64,000 bases of DNA from JAUUZQ01 sp964538375 (GTDB taxonomy: Bacteria > Bacteroidota > Bacteroidia > Bacteroidales > GCA-2748055): positions 1 through 64,000 of the forward strand of contig CAZIFQ010000001.1 in assembly GCA_964538375.1 (NCBI GenBank), written 5' to 3'. This document shows, piece by piece, positions 1 through 8,027 of this stretch. Below the pieces are notes generated by a model, which did no database searches, had not been told where the DNA came from, and saw only the letters and a list, made by a program, of their open reading frames with translations. Made by a program: the position numbers and the translations under genes. Every line of letters begins with the position of its first letter. Positions within the stretch are counted from its first letter, which is position 1.

Positions 1-38
1 ATCTCGGATTTGGAATAAACTTTGGTTTTCAATTTTAA
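1..38 (+). CDS. C-terminal end of a probable outer-membrane beta-barrel protein (partial)
   Basis: Frame 3 reads the last eleven residues LGFGINFGFQF and then TAA at 36-38. Alternating Gly and aromatic residues with a terminal Phe are typical of the last strand of an outer-membrane barrel. Only the tail is in the window, so the family cannot be named. A possible terminator follows at 132-168. Confidence 0.4.
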   Translation, partial: LGFGINFGFQF

Positions 39-131
39 ATGCCATTTTCAACTTAGGAACCTCTGATGTAAATATTACGTTTTAAAATCATTCAGGAAAA
101 GTTCGGGAAGGAGTACGGCTCTGGGTACTCA

Positions 132-168
132 AAAGTGAAAGTTCATTTATGGATTTTCACTTTTTTTT
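132..168 (+). terminator. A/T-rich intrinsic terminator
   Basis: AAAGTGAAA (132-140) pairs with TTTCACTTT (155-163), and the run of T continues to 168. It lies between the partial barrel gene and the dCMP deaminase promoter, so it would separate these two units. The stem is A/T-rich and therefore only moderately convincing. Confidence 0.5.
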
Positions 169-217
169 CTCCTCCGACTTTCGTGCTTTCCATATATACT
201 TTCGACTTAATAATCAT

Positions 218-225
218 TACCTTTG
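218..225 (+). promoter_or_regulatory. Bacteroidota -7 box (TACCTTTG) for dCMP deaminase
   Basis: TACCTTTG matches the Bacteroidota TAnnTTTG -7 consensus. No clear TTG -33 element is seen at the right distance. It predicts transcription starting near 232, which would exclude the TTG at 223 as the start codon of the next gene. Confidence 0.45.
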
Positions 226-240
226 CATTTCCAGAAATAT

Positions 241-717
241 TTGAATATAACATTGAACTACAATAAGACAACAGCTGAAAAGCAACTTGCAATTGACAAA
301 CGCTATTTGCGAATGGCTCGAATTTGGGGTTCTAACTCCTATTGTCAGAGACGCCAGGTTGGTGCGCTCCTGGTTAAGGATCAAATGATTATATCTGATG
401 GATATAATGGTACTCCTGCAGGATTTGAAAATGAATGTGAAGAGGACAATAATACAACGAAAGCATACGTATTGCATGCAGAAGCAAATGCAATCACAAA
501 AGTAGCGAAGTCAAATAACAGCAGTGATGGTTCTACGCTTTATGTAACAACATCACCCTGCATGGAATGCTCCAAACTTATCATCCAGGCCGGGATTAAA
601 AGAGTGGTTTTTATTGAGAAGTACAGGATTACAGATGGTTTGGAGCTGTTGTCGAGAGCAAACGTAGAATTAGAACATTTACCGGAAATTGGAAATGAAA
701 ATATTGAAGAAGGATAA
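241..717 (+). CDS. Deoxycytidylate (dCMP) deaminase
   Basis: Zinc-dependent deaminase of the ComEB/dCMP deaminase family, converting dCMP to dUMP for dTMP synthesis in the cytoplasm. The zinc site is visible as HAE (VLHAEANAI) and PCxxC (SPCMECSK); the family block RRQVGALLVKD and DGYNGTPAGFEN are intact. No in-frame ATG lies upstream of the conserved LAIDKRYLRMA. The outermost start is TTG 223, but it overlaps a good -7 box at 218-225, so TTG 241 or TTG 253 is more likely; 241 is given here and is uncertain by four codons. The 3' end overlaps the next gene by 23 nt, suggesting co-transcription and coupled translation. Confidence 0.88.
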   Translation: MNITLNYNKTTAEKQLAIDKRYLRMARIWGSNSYCQRRQVGALLVKDQMIISDGYNGTPAGFENECEEDNNTTKAYVLHAEANAITKVAKSNNSSDGSTLYVTTSPCMECSKLIIQAGIKRVVFIEKYRITDGLELLSRANVELEHLPEIGNENIEEG

Positions 718-2368
718 TATAAAACTATATATACCCCTGCTCGTTGCATTGGTAATGATTATTGGTATACTGCTGGGAAATCTGTTCGCTGGATTAAGAG
801 TGAAATCTATTATTTCCCACGAGATATCCAGGCATACGACAAATACCAGGGGCGGTTTCCGATCTTCCCAGGGATTGCAGATTGCTCCCAAAAATGACAA
901 GATTAGTTCTGCCCTCTATTATGTTCTCAATGAGTATGTCGATACTGTTTCAGTAAATAAAATCAATGAGAGTGTAATTCCGGCGATATTGGAAAACCTC
1001 GATCCTCATTCGGTATATATACCCGCTAAAGAATTTCAAAAATATAATGAACCACTGGCAGGAAATTTCAGTGGTATTGGAGTGCAGTTTAATATGACTG
1101 ACGATTCAGTGGCTATAATCAGTACCATCTCAAATGGTCCTTCTGAGATTGTGGGTGTACTTCCCGGTGACAGGATCATCGCTGTTGATGATTCGATAGT
1201 TGCAGGTGTTAACATGCCCAGTGATGATATCGTTGGAATGTTGAAAGGCAGAAAAGGAACTTCAGTCAGGGTAAAGGTTAAACGGCGAAGAATTGATGTC
1301 CCTATTGATTTTGATATTATCCGGGATGATATTCCGCTGTACAGTGTGGATGTACATTATATGATAACTGATGAGATTGGCTATATAAAAATCAGTCAGT
1401 TTGCTCAAACTACCATCAAAGAATTTATGATTGCAGCTGAAGAGCTTAAGGCGGCAGGAATGAAAAAAACAATTATTGATCTGAGAAATAACGGTGGAGG
1501 AATCATGGAAGCTGCCATAGCAATTGCTGATCAGTTTCTTCCAGATGGCAGATTGATTGTTTACACAGAAGGCCGTTCAAGACCCAGGAGAAATGAATAC
1601 GCTTCCTCAAAAGGAATTCTCAAGGATGACGTTTTGGTGATATTACAAGATGAATTCTCCGCATCAGCCAGTGAAATATTGGCCGGCGCCATTCAGGATA
1701 ACGACAGGGGAAAAATTATTGGCAGAAGGTCTTTTGGAAAAGGGCTCGTCCAGGAACAGATGAAATTTTCAGACGGATCGGCTCTCCGCTTAACAGTTGC
1801 AAAATACTATACTCCAACAGGCAGAAGTATACAGAAACCTTATACTGAAAACCACGAAGAGTATTATAGAGACCTGAATAACAGGCTTCAAAATGGCGAA
1901 TTCGAAAATGCTGATTCTATCCATTTCAATGATTCGCTAAAATTTGTGACTCCTGCCGGAAAGATTGTATATGGAGGTGGTGGTATCATGCCAGATATAT
2001 TTGTCCCCATTGATACACTTGGTATTTCAGATTATTACAACAGGGTGAGAAGTCTAGGGCTAATTTACAGGTTTGCTTTCAGATACACTGATTTGCACCG
2101 GGAGAAGATGACCGGGTTAAGCACTGCAGAAGAAATTTCCGGATACCTGGATGATCAAAATATAAAAGCAGATTTCATTGAGTATGCCTCATCACAAGGT
2201 GTTAAACCAAATTATTCCCAATTCCGGGAGTCTGAAGAAATAATCCTTACGCAGGTAAAAGCATATATTGCCAGAAATATGATTGACAACCTTGGATTCT
2301 ATCCAATTATCAGCTCAATTGATAATACCCTGGCCATCGCAATTGAGGAACTATCTGCTAAAGATTAA
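695..2368 (+). CDS. S41 family C-terminal processing peptidase
   Basis: Serine protease of the CtpA/Prc type, anchored in the inner membrane by an N-terminal segment (about residues 8-30) with the rest in the periplasm. A PDZ domain (about 95-175, with NFSGIGVQF and GPSEIVGVLPGD) recognises substrate C-termini. The peptidase core carries the SASASE nucleophile motif (serines 322 and 324) and the general-base Lys349 in SFGKG, so it should be active. After the core there is a roughly 180-residue C-terminal extension, as in many Bacteroidota members. ATG 695 is chosen over TTG 689; it sits inside the end of the deaminase gene. The substrate is unknown. Confidence 0.9.
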   Translation: MKILKKDNIKLYIPLLVALVMIIGILLGNLFAGLRVKSIISHEISRHTTNTRGGFRSSQGLQIAPKNDKISSALYYVLNEYVDTVSVNKINESVIPAILENLDPHSVYIPAKEFQKYNEPLAGNFSGIGVQFNMTDDSVAIISTISNGPSEIVGVLPGDRIIAVDDSIVAGVNMPSDDIVGMLKGRKGTSVRVKVKRRRIDVPIDFDIIRDDIPLYSVDVHYMITDEIGYIKISQFAQTTIKEFMIAAEELKAAGMKKTIIDLRNNGGGIMEAAIAIADQFLPDGRLIVYTEGRSRPRRNEYASSKGILKDDVLVILQDEFSASASEILAGAIQDNDRGKIIGRRSFGKGLVQEQMKFSDGSALRLTVAKYYTPTGRSIQKPYTENHEEYYRDLNNRLQNGEFENADSIHFNDSLKFVTPAGKIVYGGGGIMPDIFVPIDTLGISDYYNRVRSLGLIYRFAFRYTDLHREKMTGLSTAEEISGYLDDQNIKADFIEYASSQGVKPNYSQFRESEEIILTQVKAYIARNMIDNLGFYPIISSIDNTLAIAIEELSAKD

Positions 2369-2437
2369 TTCCTGTTTTAAACCTTTCTTGTTTTCGATCA
2401 TCTAAAGGGCAAACAATGTCACATTAAAACGATTAAA

Positions 2438-2983
2438 ATGAAAACAATATTTAGAAAAAGTTCAACAACATTGCTGCTGGCAATGATTTTTACCGCCGGA
2501 CTTATGGCCCAGGCAGGCCCAGGCAGGGGATTAAATCAGTATTATGGTCAAGACTGTAGATTAGAGAATGTTATTCCCGATCTTACTGAAACCCAAATAA
2601 GCGAACTTAATGCTTTGCGACTGGATCAACTTGATGCTTCCCAGAATTACAGAAATCAAATAGGTGAGATAAGAGCCAGGCAACGTACTCTGATGAGCGA
2701 GAATCCACTAGATCAAAAAGCTATTGATAATTTGATTGATGATAAAACAACCTTGATGAACAAGCACTTAAAAACCAGTGCAGCTCACCAACTTGCAGTA
2801 AGTGAAGTGCTAACAGATGAGCAGCTGGTTATCTATAACCAGGTGAAAAACCAGAGACAACAATTTGGTCGCAGGGGAGGAAGAGGCAACAATGATTTTC
2901 AACAAGGCAGACCAGGTATGAGAAATAGCCAGGGAAGACGCGATGCAAATCGTGGGAACTTCAATAGAGGACGAAGATGGTAA
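2438..2983 (+). CDS. Spy/CpxP-like periplasmic protein with an Arg/Gly-rich tail
   Basis: Secreted protein of 181 residues. A Sec signal peptide ends near AQA (residues 24-26). Two LTxxQ-type motifs, LTETQ (49-53) and LTDEQ (125-129), frame a charged helical region, as in the Spy/CpxP/heavy-metal-sensor family of small periplasmic chaperones. The last 40 residues (about 144-181) are unusual, rich in Arg, Gly and Asn (GRRGGRG, NRGNFNRGRRW), highly basic and probably disordered. Similar tails on Bacteroidota Spy-like proteins may bind nucleic acid, polyphosphate or lipid A, but that is speculation. It follows the S41 protease by 69 nt and could share its transcript. Confidence 0.7.
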   Translation: MKTIFRKSSTTLLLAMIFTAGLMAQAGPGRGLNQYYGQDCRLENVIPDLTETQISELNALRLDQLDASQNYRNQIGEIRARQRTLMSENPLDQKAIDNLIDDKTTLMNKHLKTSAAHQLAVSEVLTDEQLVIYNQVKNQRQQFGRRGGRGNNDFQQGRPGMRNSQGRRDANRGNFNRGRRW

Positions 2984-3003
2984 TAAGCTAAAGATATAAC
3001 AGT

Positions 3004-3040
3004 CGGTTGAGCATAAATTCACTTGTTCAACCGATTTTTT
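3004..3040 (+). terminator. Intrinsic terminator after the Spy-like gene
   Basis: CGGTTGA (3004-3010) pairs with TCAACCG (3027-3033) and is followed by six T at 3035-3040. It ends the + strand unit and overlaps the stop codon of the convergent peptidase gene. On the minus strand there is no good U-run, so it acts mainly on the + strand. Confidence 0.7.
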
Positions 3041-4328
3041 ATTTGTTCATTAAGGCCTCAATCTCTTCCTGCTCAATCGGGATATCTGCTGTCAGATCAA
3101 CAGGGCCATGTTCAGTAATTAGAATATCATTTTCCAATCTCAGGCCCATCCCCTCCTCCATTGCATAAATTCCAGGTTCGCAGCTCATAATCATTCCGGC
3201 GTGAAAAGGGAACTCCCTGTCGAAAGGATCGTGAACATCGATCCCAATTGAGTGTGATGTTCCATGCCAATAGTATTGCTTCCAGAGTGGATTATTCTTA
3301 TCCTGCTTCTTTACATCATTAACAGAATATAATCCAAGATCTATAAGTTCCTTCTCCATAAATTCTCCAACTTCCTGATGAAATTCTGACATTTTTGTCC
3401 CAATGGTCATAAGTGAAACGGCTTGTTTAAAAACCCGCAGGTTAGCTGAATAAAATTCTGATTGCCTTTTACTAAACAAGCCATTTACAGGGATTGTCCT
3501 TGAGCAGTCTGATGCATAATAAGCCAGGTCCGCACCAATATCCAGTAAAAGAAGATCTCCATCCTTACAAACTCCATTATTTTCCAAATAATGCAAGGTT
3601 AGCGCATTCTTGCCGCTCGCTACAATCGATTCAAAAGCCGGACCTTCAGCTCCGTTTTTGAGAAATTCATATGCAATCAAAGCTTCAATTTCATACTCAT
3701 TCATGCCTGGTTTAAGTTCTTTAAATACAGAACGATAAGCTGCTTCGGTTATCTTTGCTGATTTCTTAATAATATCAATTTCTTCTGGTTCTTTAATCAT
3801 ACGAAGCCGCAACAATACAGGACCAAGCGGTCTCTCTTCAAGTAAAGGGAACTTGTGTTGTATTGAATCTCTCAATTGTGAATCCTGCATATTGTAACCT
3901 GAGGTCATCTCTATGTTTTCAACTGTGTTATAATAAACAGCAGACGCATCAGAAACACATTTGTCCAATATCTTAGAAAAATCAGACAAGGATTGTATAT
4001 TCATGATCCCTGAAATTTCTCTTGCCTGTTCTTCAGACATCCCCTCGCCTTCCCATTTTGTCATTTTTTCAGATGATTTTTTCAAAAAGAGAATCTCTCT
4101 GTATTCATTCAATGGATGCTCAGGGAATAACAGTAACATGCTTTCCTCCTGCGTGATTCCGGACAAATAATAAAAATCGGAAGATTGTCGGTATGTGTAA
4201 TATTGGTCGCCATTTTTAGGCATTGGCTTATTCGAAGACAAGATAACTACTGAGCCCTTTTGAATATGACCCGACAGTTTAAAACGATTCTGTATAAATA
4301 GTGACGATGGCAATCCTGGATGTTTCAT
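3039..4328 (-). CDS. pepP: Xaa-Pro aminopeptidase, M24B family (first copy)
   Basis: Metallopeptidase removing N-terminal residues before proline; 429 residues. The N-terminal aminopeptidase-P domain spans about 1-150 and the pita-bread catalytic domain about 180-420. All five dinuclear metal ligands are visible: D263 (LLLDIGAD), D274 (SDCSR), H359 (GTSHSIG), E384 (CEPGIY) and E399 (LRLEND). Cytoplasmic, with no signal peptide. It is transcribed alone on the minus strand. A second divergent copy lies at 8028-9416, on the other side of sdhCAB, with different spacing around the metal site, so these are paralogues and not a recent duplication. Confidence 0.92.
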   Translation of the reverse strand: MKHPGLPSSLFIQNRFKLSGHIQKGSVVILSSNKPMPKNGDQYYTYRQSSDFYYLSGITQEESMLLLFPEHPLNEYREILFLKKSSEKMTKWEGEGMSEEQAREISGIMNIQSLSDFSKILDKCVSDASAVYYNTVENIEMTSGYNMQDSQLRDSIQHKFPLLEERPLGPVLLRLRMIKEPEEIDIIKKSAKITEAAYRSVFKELKPGMNEYEIEALIAYEFLKNGAEGPAFESIVASGKNALTLHYLENNGVCKDGDLLLLDIGADLAYYASDCSRTIPVNGLFSKRQSEFYSANLRVFKQAVSLMTIGTKMSEFHQEVGEFMEKELIDLGLYSVNDVKKQDKNNPLWKQYYWHGTSHSIGIDVHDPFDREFPFHAGMIMSCEPGIYAMEEGMGLRLENDILITEHGPVDLTADIPIEQEEIEALMNK

Positions 4329-4418
4329 TCTTTAAAGTAATTTATAATCAAGTATTTAGCTAAAATGTGTGAAATTACGCCTATGCGCTATAGCATATTT
4401 TAAAGCTAAATATTTATA

Positions 4419-4426
4419 TATATTTG
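4419..4426 (+). promoter_or_regulatory. Possible -7 box upstream of sdhC
   Basis: TATATTTG matches the TAnnTTTG consensus 190 nt before sdhC. No TTG -33 element is visible and the local sequence is A/T-rich, so chance occurrence is possible. No terminator or RNA motif is recognised in the rest of 4329-4616. Confidence 0.25.
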
Positions 4427-4616
4427 TTTGGTTCTGTTTTGCATATAAAATAAAAACTGTAGTATACATTTTCAATTGCTGGGCTTACAAAGCCAAAGAA
4501 GAGGGAGACCCAAAGTTCATCAGGATGACCGATTCGAAGGTAAGCATAACATAGCAATTGAGATTTATACAAAGTATATTCTAAAATTACTAGTATTCTA
4601 ACATATACAATTGAAC

Positions 4617-5282
4617 ATGTCCAATCTTTTCACATCGTCAATCGGTAAAAAGTTCCTGATGTCACTGGCAGGTTTGTTTCTTATAACATTCCTACTGGTT
4701 CATTTAGGAATTAATTTATTGTTAATCTTTAATGAAGACCCGATGGTCTTTAACAGGGTGGCACACTTTATGGGTACAAATATCCTGGTTAAGATTTTTG
4801 AATTTGTACTTTTCGGAGGATTTCTGTTGCACATTATTTATGCGCTAATTTTGCAAATTCAGAACTGGTTAGCACGTCCTAAAAGGTATCACAAAATCAG
4901 TAAATCTGAAACTTCAGCATTTTCAAGATGGGTGATACATACGGCTGTAATTATTTTGACCTTCCTGGTAATTCACATTGCCGATTTCTATTACAAAGCA
5001 AAATTTGGTTCCGGTGAAGAAATTCTTTTCGATGGTATTTTGTATCATGATTTTTCTTCAATGGTCTTCGCAAAATTCAAGATTCCAGGATTCGTAATCT
5101 TTTACATTGCCTCTTTCCTTGTATTGGGTTTTCACCTGATTCATGGATTTCAAAGTGCATTTAAAACATTGGGGTTAAATAACAGAAGGATTACCCCTGT
5201 CATAAATATTTTAAGTCTGCTTTACACTTTTATAGTTGTAGGTGGATTTACAGCGATACCATTGGTAATTTATTTTCAATAA
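4617..5282 (+). CDS. sdhC: Succinate dehydrogenase/fumarate reductase cytochrome b558 subunit
   Basis: Membrane anchor of respiratory complex II in the single-polypeptide form typical of Bacteroidota. About five transmembrane helices are visible (near residues 12-37, 58-82, 98-122, 156-180 and 198-220), with histidines in or near helices (LLVHLGINL, LLHIIYAL, LVIHIADF, GFHLIHGF) suited to bind two b hemes. ATG 4617 is preferred to TTG 4611. It starts the sdhCAB operon; sdhA follows after 18 nt. The sequence does not decide whether the complex works in succinate oxidation or fumarate reduction. Confidence 0.92.
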   Translation: MSNLFTSSIGKKFLMSLAGLFLITFLLVHLGINLLLIFNEDPMVFNRVAHFMGTNILVKIFEFVLFGGFLLHIIYALILQIQNWLARPKRYHKISKSETSAFSRWVIHTAVIILTFLVIHIADFYYKAKFGSGEEILFDGILYHDFSSMVFAKFKIPGFVIFYIASFLVLGFHLIHGFQSAFKTLGLNNRRITPVINILSLLYTFIVVGGFTAIPLVIYFQ

Positions 5283-5300
5283 TTTTTAATTATTAGTTTC

Positions 5301-7241
5301 ATGGCGAATTTAGATTCTAAAATTCCTGAGGGCCCAATTGAGAATAAATGGTCCAATTATAAATCAAAGCAAAACCTTGTAAACCCGGCGAATAAGAGAA
5401 AGCTGGATGTGATTGTAGTCGGTACCGGTCTCGCCGGGGCTTCAGCGGCAGCATCTCTTGCAGAATTGGGTTTCAAGGTAAAAGCGTTTTGTTACCAGGA
5501 CAGCCCGCGCAGAGCGCACAGTATTGCCGCCCAGGGTGGGATAAATGCTGCTAAGAATTATCCCAACGATGGGGATAGTATTTATCGGCTCTTCTATGAC
5601 ACGGTTAAAGGGGGTGACTACAGATCACGCGAGGCGAATGTTTACCGGCTGGCAGAAGTGAGTAATAACATTATCGATCAGTGTGTGGCACAAGGCGTTC
5701 CCTTTGCCCGCGAATATGGGGGAATGCTTGACAATAGGTCATTTGGCGGAGCGCTTGTATCCCGAACCTTTTACGCAAGAGGTCAGACAGGGCAGCAATT
5801 ATTGCTGGGAGCTTACCAGGCACAAAGCAGGCAGGTTAAGCTGGGAAATATTGAAATGTATCCCCGCCAGGAGGTAATGAACGTTGTTCTTATTGATGGA
5901 AAAGCGCGTGGCGTTATTATTAGAGATGCCATCACCGGAGAGACACAAAGACACAGTGCACATGCTGTTGTACTGGCGACCGGGGGGTATGGGAATGTAT
6001 TTTTCCTTTCCACCATGGCCATGGGATCAAATGTGAGCGCTATCTGGCAGGCATATAAAAAAGGAGCTGCTTTTAGCAATCCTTGTTATGTGCAGATTCA
6101 CCCAACCTGTATTCCGGTTCATGGTGAGTTCCAGTCTAAGCTGACACTTATGAGTGAGAGCTTGAGAAATGACGGAAGAATATGGGTGCCAAAGCAGAAA
6201 GAAGATGCCCTGAGAATTCAGAAAGGAGAGATCACTGCTGAAGATATTCCGGAAGAGGGAAGAGACTATTACCTGGAAAGAAGATACCCTGCTTTTGGTA
6301 ATCTTGTACCACGAGATGTTGCCTCCAGGGCAGCAAAAGAAAGATGTGATGCTGGATTTGGAGTTGGTACAACCGGTTTGGCTGTATTCCTGGATTTCAA
6401 AGATTCCCTTGAAAGACTTGGCAAGGACACCATTGAAGCAAAATATGGGAACCTTTTTCAGATGTATGAAAAAATCAATGATTTCAATCCATATAAGACT
6501 CCAATGATGATATATCCTGCCATCCACTATACAATGGGTGGACTTTGGGTCGATTATGAATTACAGACTACTATATCCGGGCTATTTGCTGTTGGAGAAG
6601 CAAACTTTTCCGACCATGGAGCCAACCGGTTAGGCGCTTCTGCACTCATGCAAGGTCTTGCTGATGGTTATTTTGTTCTGCCTTATACCATTCAGAGCTA
6701 CCTGGCTGATGAAATCAATACACCACGCTTTTCCACTGACGGGGAAGAGTTTGAACAAGCAGAAAAAGAAACAAAGGAGAACCTGGAGAAGCTAATGAGC
6801 ATAAAGGGAAATTATTCTGTTGACACCTTCCACAAACGGCTTGGAAAAATTATGTGGGAAAATGTGGGCATGGAAAGAAATAAAGCAGGATTGCAGAAAG
6901 CAATAACTGAGATTCAACAACTAAGGAAAGAATTTTGGGTAGACTTGTTGGTTCCTGGTGAGTTAAACGACCTCAACCCCGAACTTCAGAAAGCAACACG
7001 GGTAGCAGATTTCCTTGAATTAGGTGAATTGATGGCGAGAGATGCTCTTAACAGGGAAGAATCTTGCGGAGGACATTTCAGGGAAGAATTCCAAACAAAG
7101 GAAGGAGAAGCTCTTCGAAATGATAAAGACTTTGCATATGTAGCTGCCTGGGAGTTCACGGGAGTGGATAAAGAACCGGCTCTTACAAAAGAGCAACTCA
7201 AGTTTGAAGCAATTGAATTAAAACAAAGAAATTATAAATAA
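5301..7241 (+). CDS. sdhA: Succinate dehydrogenase/fumarate reductase flavoprotein subunit
   Basis: Catalytic FAD subunit interconverting succinate and fumarate at the cytoplasmic face of the inner membrane; 646 residues, as expected for the Bacteroidota/epsilon type. The Rossmann FAD motif GTGLAG is at 41-46. His73 in AHSIAAQGG is the expected site of covalent FAD attachment. The capping and active-site regions (QIHPTC, HYTMGGLWVDY, FAVGEANFSDHGANRLGASAL) are intact. It sits between sdhC and sdhB, with an 18-nt and a 7-nt gap, so the three are one operon. Confidence 0.95.
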   Translation: MANLDSKIPEGPIENKWSNYKSKQNLVNPANKRKLDVIVVGTGLAGASAAASLAELGFKVKAFCYQDSPRRAHSIAAQGGINAAKNYPNDGDSIYRLFYDTVKGGDYRSREANVYRLAEVSNNIIDQCVAQGVPFAREYGGMLDNRSFGGALVSRTFYARGQTGQQLLLGAYQAQSRQVKLGNIEMYPRQEVMNVVLIDGKARGVIIRDAITGETQRHSAHAVVLATGGYGNVFFLSTMAMGSNVSAIWQAYKKGAAFSNPCYVQIHPTCIPVHGEFQSKLTLMSESLRNDGRIWVPKQKEDALRIQKGEITAEDIPEEGRDYYLERRYPAFGNLVPRDVASRAAKERCDAGFGVGTTGLAVFLDFKDSLERLGKDTIEAKYGNLFQMYEKINDFNPYKTPMMIYPAIHYTMGGLWVDYELQTTISGLFAVGEANFSDHGANRLGASALMQGLADGYFVLPYTIQSYLADEINTPRFSTDGEEFEQAEKETKENLEKLMSIKGNYSVDTFHKRLGKIMWENVGMERNKAGLQKAITEIQQLRKEFWVDLLVPGELNDLNPELQKATRVADFLELGELMARDALNREESCGGHFREEFQTKEGEALRNDKDFAYVAAWEFTGVDKEPALTKEQLKFEAIELKQRNYK

Positions 7242-7248
7242 TAGCGGT

Positions 7249-7992
7249 ATGGATTTGAAATTAAAAATATGGCGACAAAAGAATGCTTCATCACGAGGCA
7301 GATTTGTTGACTATGAACTTACTGATATTTCACCTGACAGTTCATTCCTGGAAATGCTGGACGTATTGAATGAGATACTTATTAAAACAGGTGAAGAGCC
7401 AGTGGTTTTCGATCATGACTGTCGCGAAGGAATATGCGGAGCCTGCGGTATGTATATCAATGGAAGACCTCATGGTCCGGACGATTTGATTACTGTTTGC
7501 CAGTTGCATATGAGGAAATTTAAAAGTGGAGATACCATTGTTATTGAACCCTGGAGAGCCAGGGCATTTCCTATTATTAAAGACCTTACCGTCGATCGTT
7601 CTGCCCTTGATATATTAATACAAGAAAATGGCTATGTATCAGTAAACACAGGTAATGCACCAGATGCAAATGCGATTCCAATTAAGAAAGAATACGCAGA
7701 GTTGGCCATGGATGCAGCGGCATGCATTGGCTGTGGGGCCTGCGTGGCAGCGTGTAAAAATGCTTCAGCAATGCTTTTCGTATCCGCTAAAGTTTCTCAA
7801 CTTGCCCTCCTTCCGCAAGGACGAGTGGAAGCAAAAAAACGTGCTTCGAAAATGGTGGCAAAAATGGACGCCCTGGGATTTGGTAATTGTACAAATACAG
7901 GCGCTTGTGAAGCCGAATGTCCAAAGGGGATCAAATTGACAAATATTTCCCGATTAAACAGGGAATACTATAGCTCAACATTTAGTTCCTAA
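7249..7992 (+). CDS. sdhB: Succinate dehydrogenase/fumarate reductase iron-sulfur subunit
   Basis: Electron-transfer subunit of complex II; 247 residues. The N-terminal [2Fe-2S] domain has Cys58, Cys63, Cys66 and Cys84. The C-terminal domain has CxxCxxCxxxC at 159, 162, 165 and 169 and a further set at 214, 220 and 224 (CTNTGACEAEC), which together hold the [4Fe-4S] and [3Fe-4S] clusters. Every ligand expected is present. Last gene of sdhCAB, closed by the strong terminator at 7996-8025. Confidence 0.95.
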   Translation: MDLKLKIWRQKNASSRGRFVDYELTDISPDSSFLEMLDVLNEILIKTGEEPVVFDHDCREGICGACGMYINGRPHGPDDLITVCQLHMRKFKSGDTIVIEPWRARAFPIIKDLTVDRSALDILIQENGYVSVNTGNAPDANAIPIKKEYAELAMDAAACIGCGACVAACKNASAMLFVSAKVSQLALLPQGRVEAKKRASKMVAKMDALGFGNCTNTGACEAECPKGIKLTNISRLNREYYSSTFSS

Positions 7993-7995
7993 ATT

Positions 7996-8025
7996 AAAAA
8001 ACCCGGTCTCTACCGGGTTTTTTAT
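7996..8025. terminator. Bidirectional intrinsic terminator between sdhB and the second pepP
   Basis: ACCCGGT (8001-8007), a CTCT loop and ACCGGGT (8012-8018) form a 7-bp G/C-rich stem, with A-run on the left and T-run on the right. It can therefore stop both converging transcripts. Confidence 0.9.
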
Positions 8026-8027
8026 TT

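Noticed and set aside
4369..4554. 61-codon + strand open frame before sdhC
   Set aside because: No ribosome site, no recognisable family, composition like non-coding A/T-rich leader, and it overlaps the likely sdhC promoter region.
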